Below, piece by piece: positions 56,801 through 64,000 of a stretch of DNA of 64,000 bases (position 1 is the stretch's first letter; each line of letters begins with the position of its first letter). Origin of the DNA: Haplomitrium mnioides (taxonomy: Eukaryota > Marchantiophyta > Haplomitriopsida > Calobryales); contig JBNGIS010008514.1 of NCBI GenBank assembly GCA_049999725.1, forward strand, positions 70,760 through 134,759. The letters are read 5' to 3'. Under the pieces are notes generated by a model that did no database searches, was not told the DNA's origin, and saw only the letters and a program-made list of their open reading frames with translations. The position numbers were made by a program, and so were the translations under genes.

Positions 56801-56985
56801 ATGCAAGCATTGGGTCCCCTCTTGGATCCTTTGCATGCAACTTGTTCACTTCTTACTCTTATGCACACAACGGATTCACTCTTGGACCCTATGCGCGTAT
56901 AGGGTTCAATCCTCGATCCTATGTGTACATAGGGTTCACCTTCTTGATCTTCCTGGGTAGAGCTATATGATTCAACAAAAACCAT
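53880..56985 (-). pseudogene. T4 gene A (transposase), internally deleted
   Basis: The start at 56985 (MVFVESYSSTQED) opens an exon with about six units of a G-S-x-x-x-x-x-C/R-I motif encoded by palindromic repeats. It ends SKLNLSFELQ. That is joined directly to the block LTYEVYNLLDNF (about 56690), so the Cys-rich part is missing. The KEIKS exon ends near 56470. An intron (about 55616-56460) and the decayed catalytic core (55615-54850) follow. The C-terminal domain, in shifted frames, ends at 53880-53882. No intact catalytic triad can be read. Confidence 0.7.
56765..56965 (-). repeat. Palindromic repeats inside the gene A coding exon
   Basis: Six to seven units of about 30 bp with cores such as CCTATGCGCGTATAGGGTTCA and relatives. 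They encode repeated IGSK.EP/C-type peptides. T3 has about three units in the same place (25500-25590) and T2 at most one near 7960. Confidence 0.7.
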
Positions 56986-57601
56986 CTTTTCCCCAAAATG
57001 CTCGCCATCACACTTGATGCTTTGGGTATTTCATCGCTTACCTCCAAAGAATTGTGGTTTGAACAAATCTCTCACTACTAGTTAAAAGTAGCACTTTTCT
57101 CTGAACATGAACCTTGGAATTCTAATCTCTTCTTGCATTTGAAAGCTACAGCCATTAATAAATCTCACTAAAAAATCAACTATTTTAACAAATATTTTCA
57201 ACTTCTAACGGCCTACCTAAATTAAGTGTTTTTTAAGAACATTTTGCAAAACGACAATATTGTGAACTTTTTGTGAAGAAAATGAAAAAAAAAATCAGAA
57301 ATATGAAAATGAGCTATGCTTTATTCACTAACTTTTGTTTGCACCATGCAAACCTACATGTCAAGAGCTTTGTGAATCACTTTTTTGCGAGAAAAAGTAT
57401 TTTTTGAAATTTGGGTATAACAGATGCGACAATGGAAAGTTTATTTCCATTGCCACGAGTTTACTTTCTGGTTTTTGTTTTCTTGTCATTGCCATTTTTG
57501 CAATTTCTTGTTATTTTTCCATTTTCAGCCTTTTGGTTTTTGTGAACTTTTGTTTGTTAAATTTTTGCCCTCAAATTTCACTTGTTTTTACTTTCGAGAA
57601 A

Positions 57602-57961
57602 ATGGTATCACGGTTAAATGCTCCCAAACCATCTCAACCAAAGCCTTATAGGTATTCAAATGTTCTCAAGGTTCTAGAGCCACAAAAGTTGGACTGGAAA
57701 TGGCTACTTTGTTGTAGAACCATGAAAGACATTCATCAACATCTTTACCTTTTTGCTAGTGAAGGTGAAAATTTTAACATGGGTCTTTTGGTCCAAATAA
57801 CCATGATAAGAGAGGGGTAGAGAGCCCACATTGGGCTACTTAAGCAGTCACCGGATAGCATTACCCTCTACAAGGGCTGATAGAAAAGATTTTGCTTTAC
57901 GGAGATGAACTAAATGGACATCTTCACCAAACATCTATAGACGGCTAGCGACAATGACAAG
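57602..57961 (+). pseudogene. T4 gene B exon 1
   Basis: It starts MVSRLNAPKPSQPKPYRYSN and contains KLDWKWL and DIHQHLYLFASEGENFNMGLLVQITM, matching exon 1 of T2. The reading stays open from about 57335 to a stop near 57819. The donor GTAAG at 57962 is kept. The rest of the gene was displaced by T5. Confidence 0.65.
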
Positions 57962-57990
57962 GTAAGATCTTAAAACTATTTTTCATTTGT

Positions 57991-58010
57991 AACAGCCATT
58001 ACTTTGAACC
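57991..58010 (+). repeat. T5 left terminal inverted repeat
   Basis: AACAGCCATTACTTTGAACC, one change from the left TIR of T2. Confidence 0.8.
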
Positions 58011-59592
58011 AGAAATAGGCTACCCAAAATAGGAACCTTTTTTTAAAAGAAAAAATGTGGTTTTTGAGCTCAAAAAAGAGAGAAAACGAGGTTATTTTCT
58101 TAAAACAAAAAGTGTGTAAAATTTCGAGCTTCATTTTTGGCCATTTTAACAAGGATAATAGAGCAAGAGTCAATTTCATTATAAAAAATGAAACAATATT
58201 CCAAGCTTTTATGAAAATATCGGAAATCTTGAAACCAATAAAAAGTATAGAAATTACGGTAAGTTTTCACAAGAAACTTGTATTGATCATTTATCACAAT
58301 TTGAAGCCCAAAAATTGAAATACAAGTCTCAAGAAACTATTTTGAAGCATGTTTGGTTGTATAAAATCTATGTGCACATAGATATGGTGCTTTTTGAAAC
58401 TTATTTTTGGGGAAAAATTTACAAAACATGAAGAAATTGCCCAAGTGGACTAGAAGTCAAGGGAATGAGTTTGCAATCATAGACACAAAAACCAACAAAA
58501 CGAAACATTGCATGGATTGAGGAGCTCTGTTTTCAAGTTCAAGCAAGAAAGAAGCTTTCATTTGTAGTTGAAAATCCATGCACGCAAAAGTTAAAGAGGG
58601 CATAAAAAAAAGGTTTAAGTATTAAAAAACATTATATAATTCAGAGAAACATATGCACAAAGGAAGTATATTAACAATCAAAAAGGTAGTGGCTAAGGAG
58701 ATTGAATTAAGAGTGCAAACAAGAAACATCTCCTAGTTTTTGACTAGATTCTACAAATAAAAGGTTTCGAGCTCTAAAAAAGAGTCTTTCACCAATGTAG
58801 AATCTAAGTTCTAACCGATAGTCTTTGCATGTAGAAGCTTGAAGGTTGTATATGAGAATCAAAACATGTGGAAGGCTTGGACTTCCCTCCCAAAGTCTAT
58901 ACGCGCACAAGAATCCAAGCTCAACATCTGAACACTCCACCTCAAAGTCTATGTGTGCATAGGAATCCGAACTCACCATCTGAACTCTCCACAATAAAGA
59001 CTGACCAGAACCTAGATTTTAGGTTTCGCAAAAGAGTTTTTGCATGCACAACATTTTGACTTGCGAATCAAAGTCTTTGTGCACATAAGGTTCATACTTC
59101 TACAAGCAAGAATACAAACTGTACACGTTCTATTTTTCACAACAAAATCTACGCACACAAAAGATTTTGATTTCTAATTCGGAATCTACAAGTAAAATGG
59201 ATACAAAGCTCTACATCAGAGTCAAATTGCACCAAAGGTCTTAAGTTATACATCAAAGTCCTTACAAGCAAAAAATAAGTAGTCAATTAGGGCATATACT
59301 TTAGCGATACAATAACCTTAAACTCTTCTAAAAAACACTAAAGTTGGAAACAACATACTTTCATTTTGGAGAAGAAAATATTTTACAAAACAAATGAAAA
59401 TATTAACTAAAGATTTAAGTTTCATTTACAGAGAACAACATTCATCTTGGAATGGTTTACAGTTAAAAGTTTAAGGTGGCAAAAAAATTCAACAAATTGT
59501 TTCAAGATATTCTCACGTACTTTATGAAATAATAATCTTAAATTACATTATACTTGAAAATACACAATATATAATAAAATTCTTAAATTGCT
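58011..59592. other. T5 subterminal region (no gene)
   Basis: Follows 551-2131 of T2 closely. Palindromic units occur near 58370, 58900, 58950 and 59080. Confidence 0.6.
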
Positions 59593-60640
59593 TTAATCAC
59601 TCGTCTCGACTTCTTTGGATACAACTTCAAAAGATTCATTAAGATTTACTTGATATATCTGAATATTAATGATAGTGATTGAATCTCTTTGAAACATTTC
59701 AAGATTGAGGGCTCTATGTCTTTCGTACTCAAATAGATTTGATTTAATGGTAGCTAGAGTGGTTTCTCTCATTTCGTTTTTTTGTGTAAGAAGAAAATCA
59801 AAATACAAAATCGTGATTTGTGTCACATCAAGTACATCAATATGTAGCTTGGATTTGCATTTCCCTTTTGTTGCTGCTATATTTTCTAGAAAGTATTATC
59901 CACAAATGCATCCTCAACCTCACAAGAAAACCATTGAATAGGTACTTGTTTTGGTTTTGAGGGATCTTCCTCATCAAATGACAAAACTTTGAGAACTTTG
60001 GCAACCCAAAATGGTCTGCGCTTTGGATCCATAGATGCGACAACACAAATAAACATTCTAGCTTTCATCTCATGTAGATTGCCAAATTTATGCCCCCCAA
60101 CATACTCTATGCGAGCATAGATTCTCTTCTCACAACTCAAGTTGCTAAGAATTATTTGACTCAAATCTTGTTTGCTGAACAACTTAACAAAACAAATATT
60201 TTTTGGCTCGAAGTTGAGAAAACATAACATCTTTAGAGCCAAATTTTGAGTCTAGAAAAAAGAGCATGGATTAACCAAAGGTGTCAAAAGAGAAGAAATT
60301 TTGCTACCTTTGTCAGACTCTAAGACAGATTTTTCTCGCAAAGATTTTATTTCTTCGCATGTTTCACAAACAGAAGTCTACTGCGTTTTGAAATTTTAAT
60401 ATTTGGAAAATGAGTTCTCCAAAGTTTTGTAAAACTCAAGAAACTAAGAATACAATCAAGATCTTTCTCTTCTAAATAAGTTGTGTAGTAGTCATAAACT
60501 TCCCATTTTGTAAAATTATCGGGCAAGTTATAAACTTCATGAGTGGGCATTCTCTCGTAGTGTCCTTAAAAAAAAACTATCCATCCACTCACGCACAAAA
60601 ACTCTTTTAGCAGATAGTTCTCTTTTTCCAAACATGCCTC
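59593..60640 (-). pseudogene. T5 gene A, deletion derivative
   Basis: On the minus strand, the block LSAKRV-like and MPTHEVYNLPDNFTKWEVYDYYTTYLEEKDLDCILSF (60640-60440) is followed by LWRTHFPNIKISK and the CKK end. A short remnant of intron (60100-60330) runs directly into HKFGNLHEMKARMFICVVAS. The SH3-like domain then continues to the stop at 59593. The whole catalytic core is missing, so this copy cannot encode an active transposase. Confidence 0.7.
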
Positions 60641-60889
60641 TTATCAAAACTATTTTAACAAATATTATAAACCTCTTACGACCCACCTAAAATATATGTT
60701 TTTTAAAAAATTTCTGCAAAATGACAAAATTGGGAACTTTTTATGAAGAAAAAGAAAAAAAGAAAATGAAAAGATGAAAATGAGCAATGCTTTATATACT
60801 AACGTTCTTTTCTTGCACCACGTGAACCTACGTGTCAAGAGCTCTGCAAATTTGTTTTTTGCGGGAAAAGACATTTTTTGAAATTTAGG

Positions 60890-60897
60890 TATAAAAG
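60890..60897 (+). promoter_or_regulatory. TATA box of T5 gene B
   Basis: TATAAAAG, about 180 bp before the gene B start, at the same relative place as in T2 (8450-8457). Confidence 0.55.
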
Positions 60898-61074
60898 GAG
60901 TATCAGTGGAAAGTTTCTTTCCATTGTTGCGAGTTCACTTTCTAGTTTTTATTTTCTTGTCATCGTTGTTTTTGCATTTACTTGCTATTTTCTCTTTCTA
61001 GTCGTTCGAGTTTAGTCAAATTTTGTTCATTAGATTTTTCACCTCCAATTCTACCCGTTTTTACTTTCTGAAAA

Positions 61075-62974
61075 ATGGCATCTCAAGGAAATGTTTTCAG
61101 ACCTACTCAACCAAAGCCTTATAGGTATTTCGATGTTATCAAAGCTCTCGAGGCTGAAAAACTAGACTGAGATTGGCTGGTTAATTGTGGATCCTTGAAA
61201 GACCCAAATCAACACCTTTACCTTTTTTATGGGGAAGGTGAGAAGTTCAACCTGGGTCTTGTTGTCCAAATCACGATGATTAAAGATGGCCAATGAGCCA
61301 ACATCAGGTTGCCTGTGCAGTCACAAGATGCGATTACCTTGTATAAGGCAAATTGCAAACAATTTGCTTTTTTCGAGATGAACGAGAGGGACATTTTTAT
61401 CAGGCATCTTTAGATGACAAAGGAAAATGGCAAGGTAACATTTTAAAACTTTTTTTCATTTTTTTTCTTTTTTGATTGACTCAAAACTCCCAAGTCCATG
61501 CGCGCATGGACTCTCGGGTCCATGGATGCATGGACTTCTAGGTCTAGGCATGCATGGACTCCAAGGTCTATGCGCGCATGGAGTCCCACGTCCACTCGCC
61601 TAAGGACTCCCTTGTCCATGCGCACTTGGACTTCTAGGTCTAGGCGCGCCTAGACTTTCTAGTTCATGCGCTCATGGATTGCATTATCTTTTTTCTTACA
61701 CTAAACATTTGTACTTGTGTTGGATCATTTTTTTGCTTTATTTCCAATTTACTTTATTTTTGGTGGATTTTGTTGATGGCTACAACAAGGCAAAGCACGG
61801 CAAACGGTATTTCATTAAGTTTGCTATTAGCTTAAAAATTCTGAAGCCGAAACAAGGCGTTAATATTCAACAACTAGTACCGCATCCAAGCGTGGCTACA
61901 TATTCAATTCACGCTGGAGGCATTTCTGTGCAAAAAAAAAACAGAAAGGAGGTAGAGCCAGCTTAGACTACCAAAAAGAAGAAATAGGTGGTTCAAAAGA
62001 AAAAGCTTGTTCTAGCTCCAGTTATTGAGGAGGAGCCAGCCCCCTTCGAATCTCCAACAAGGTCATCTTCTGCTGCCCCTTCGTCCTCAACACCAAGTAG
62101 CTCAGGGCAAGAAACAAAGTTGGAGCCAATTCGAGCTCCAACGTCAAGAGTGAAAAAGCAATCACACAAGGGGTTGTGAACATTCAAAGAACTTGAGCAA
62201 GTGGACCTTTAGATAGTGTTTGAAGAAGATAAAAACAAAATCAAGGAGTCTGCAATCTAGCGATGCAGAGTCCGCGAAGAAACAATAACTATTAGGTTGG
62301 AAAACTTCAATCTGCTGAAACATTGAATGGATAATTGGGGGCCTTTCCAGATTAGAAGGCTGAATGAAGATTTTGTTGAGCTTCTAGCGTAGAGAATGCT
62401 TACAAAAAAATATGCATATAGTTTTTTTATTGTTGTTGTTGACTCGAAGTACGGGTTGAGTGATAAGTCAGAATTCAATATTAGGAACCTTGACAAGTAT
62501 TGCTACGAGATTGCAAGAGGCAATCACAGTGCTGCAATAAGGTAGATTCTTATCACAAAATATGGATCGAAGAATCTAGGGCTTTTGCTTTACAACTGCT
62601 ATGTCTACATGAGATTTACACCAACAAAGGCTCGTATTTTTGCAACTGATGACAACTATGACCAAAGATACATGTTGAAAATGACCTCAATTCAGAAGGT
62701 CAAATATTGGCATCAAAGGTTTGTGGAGAGTGGGATGGTGTCATCTTAGAAATCGAAAAGAGAGTTAGTGTTGGAGACCTTGGAGATCAAGCCCAAGTCG
62801 ACACTTGAGAAGACAATCACTTCTCAAGACAATTGGTTCTAGCTTGCATTTTGAATTGGTGAACTCTGGGATCTACAACAGAGCATATTTTCAATGTGGG
62901 AGAAAAATACCGTGAAATGCCAAAAGCCGAAGGCCAAGGGATCTCTTAGAATGGAGGACATGAAGTGGATACCT
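61075..62974 (+). pseudogene. T5 gene B: exon 1 and ParB-like exon
   Basis: Exon 1 (61075-61434) starts MASQGNVFRPTQPKPYRY and ends at a GTAAC donor. Intron 1 holds a palindrome array; its acceptor has changed from CAG to CAA at about 61747. Exon 2 starts with a block containing FVDGYNKAK and VPHPS, then a linker rich in S, P and E (about 62020-62120). The ParB-like domain follows at about 62322-62740: GPFQIRRLNEDFVELL, GNHSAAIR (first G changed to R) and CYVYMRFTPTKARIFATDDN. Then come KVKYWHQRFVESG and PKSTLEKT. The sequence ends near MEDMKW.P at 62974, before the methyltransferase domain. Confidence 0.7.
61490..61680 (+). repeat. Palindromic minisatellite in T5 gene B intron 1
   Basis: About eight units of CATGCGCGCATGGACTC type with roughly 24-bp spacing; same position as in T2. 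Confidence 0.8.
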
Positions 62975-63695
62975 TGAACATGTTTCCAATGTTTTGAGAA
63001 TCAATTGAATATTTGATCAATTTGGCCAACCATGAGAATTCCCACCTTGATTTTTCGAAAAAAAAAATTCTTGGCAATAAAGAGACTAAGATATCCAAAT
63101 AAGATAAAATTCTTATTCTATCATGTCATGTTGTCCAGCTGAAGATAAAAAGTTGGAAGCAACGTCCTTTCAAAGGCATACAATATTTTGTTGAGCACAG
63201 TAACTGTCAAATTAGAATCGCTTCTCAAGTTTCCGTAGGTTAAGAAAACCTTTGAAGAAAGAGCATGATTGAATATTAAGGCACCAACAACATGCATACC
63301 CACCAAACAATCTTTATCAATGTTTTTTGGTGGCAAATGCTAGTGTGAAATAGCAGTTTTCTTCTAATCCATTAATGACAATTCCCAAGTACTTTTGACC
63401 GTCGGGGCAACATTTTCTTTGATGGTTTGCAAGTTTTGTTCTTTCTTTCATTTGTTGGTCACGATGAAAAAACAATTGGCAATTATATTTGACTGCATCA
63501 TTACAAATCACAAAAGACATAAAAATAGTTCAGTATAACATAAAGAGATGTTTGGAACTCCAAAAAAGCCACCTAAGGTGCTAAAAATATTCAAACCATC
63601 TTAAACAAATGTTTGGATTGGCAGAAGTGAAAATTTTTTAAAATATTAAAAATAAACTTTAGGTAGTTTAAATAAAGGCAAATCTATTTGACTTA
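62975..63695 (-). pseudogene. T6: fragment of another gene A (catalytic core)
   Basis: On the minus strand from 63520: MSFVICNDAVKYNCQLFFHRDQQMKE, NHQRKC.PDGQKYLGIVINGL, then PPKNIDKDCLVGMHVVGALIFNHALSSKVFLTYGNLRSDSNLT and LPTFYLQLDN, ending near 62975. The frame changes near 63370. The first acidic site is now N (INGL for IDGM). Upstream, 63531-63695 is intron sequence as in T2 (3891-4050). Confidence 0.7.
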
Positions 63696-64000
63696 TGTTA
63701 GGAGATAGCTCTATTCTAGGGTTAGTCACTACCATTCTAGGGTTAGTCACTACCATGTACCCTATATATAGGGGACCTAAGGAGTAAACCGAAAATGCTT
63801 TTATTTTATCGATCCACGGAGTATACACCCCTGCCTTTCAACACGTTATCAGCACGAGCCGCTCTTGATTTTTTTTTTCTTTCTACTCCTGGATCTATAC
63901 GGCGGATTACAGAAATCACATATCATATTTTCTTTCTCTGAGGCGGATTAGCCTATTTTGTTGAAGAAGTTTTTTTCTTTGGAGGCGGCGTATCCGTTGA
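63696..64000 (+). mobile_element. Start of a short-LTR Copia element (continues beyond the window)
   Basis: A 145-bp LTR (63696-63840) starts TGTTAGGAGATAGC and ends GCCTTTCA. It includes a TATA region (CTATATATAGG, about 63761) and a doubled CTAGGGTTAGTCACTACCAT. Immediately after it, 63841-63858 reads ACACGTTATCAGCACGAG, a primer site common in plant Copia elements. The remaining 140 bases are leader with recurring GGCGGATTA. The element is inserted in the T6 intron. Confidence 0.8.

Larger units (their letters stand above)
52276..57990. mobile_element. T4: left part of a two-gene TIR transposon
   Basis: A left TIR (52276-52295, AACAATGGCTACTTTGAACC) is followed by a subterminal region, gene A on the minus strand (53880-56985), the divergent promoter region and gene B exon 1 (57602-57961) with its GT donor. 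T5 is inserted in gene B intron 1 at 57991. The orientation is as in T2. An internal deletion removed the middle of gene A near 56720. Confidence 0.78.
57991..62974. mobile_element. T5: rearranged two-gene TIR transposon inserted in T4
   Basis: It has a left TIR at 57991-58010 (AACAGCCATTACTTTGAACC), a subterminal region, a gene A reduced to its C-terminal domain and middle block, a promoter region and much of gene B. The right end is not seen; at about 62975 the sequence switches to gene A of another copy (T6). The catalytic core of gene A and its first exon are deleted, and the methyltransferase part of gene B is missing. Confidence 0.7.

Overview
The window looks like nuclear DNA of a land plant with a large, repeat-rich, AT-rich genome. 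I see no intact host gene. Everything recognisable is mobile DNA, most of it decayed by stops and frameshifts. Plant evidence: an Athila/Tat-type LTR element primed by tRNA-Asp, a chromodomain Ty3/Gypsy element, Ty1/Copia elements and a Helitron. The species cannot be told from this sequence; a 400-base N run (4437-4836) shows it is a draft assembly.

Layout. Positions 1-20666 hold the right part of an old DNA transposon (copy T1). It is interrupted by a nearly complete copy of its own family (T2, 531-13517, TSD CTAC) and by an LTR-only element (15138-20200, TSD ATATA). A truncated chromovirus follows (about 20690-24800), then copy T3 (about 25150-30763). A Helitron is split into 30764-33075 and 48665-about 52000 by a Copia element (33076-48664). 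That Copia element itself contains a Ty3/Gypsy element (about 33380-43474) and an unexplained stretch (43475-45650). Copies T4 (from 52276), T5 (from 57991) and T6 (62975-63695) fill the rest, and a short-LTR Copia element starts at 63696 and runs off the window.

Two systems stand out. First, the T family is a roughly 13 kb DNA transposon with 20-bp TIRs, a 4-bp TSD and two divergent genes on a shared promoter region. Gene A encodes a DDE-like transposase (DUF7869-like, name from memory) with a C-terminal SH3-like domain. Gene B encodes a ParB-like domain followed by an amino-type (N6-adenine or N4-cytosine) DNA methyltransferase with beta-class motif order. The element is full of imperfect palindromes of the type TATGCGCGCATA in its introns, in its subterminal regions and even in a gene A exon. 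Second, the Ty3/Gypsy element carries a C5-cytosine DNA methyltransferase domain between protease and reverse transcriptase, originally in frame with the downstream polyprotein. Thus two unrelated transposon classes in one 64 kb window each encode a DNA methyltransferase.

All readings come from eye inspection and motif memory. No search was run. Boundaries given as 'about' are approximate.
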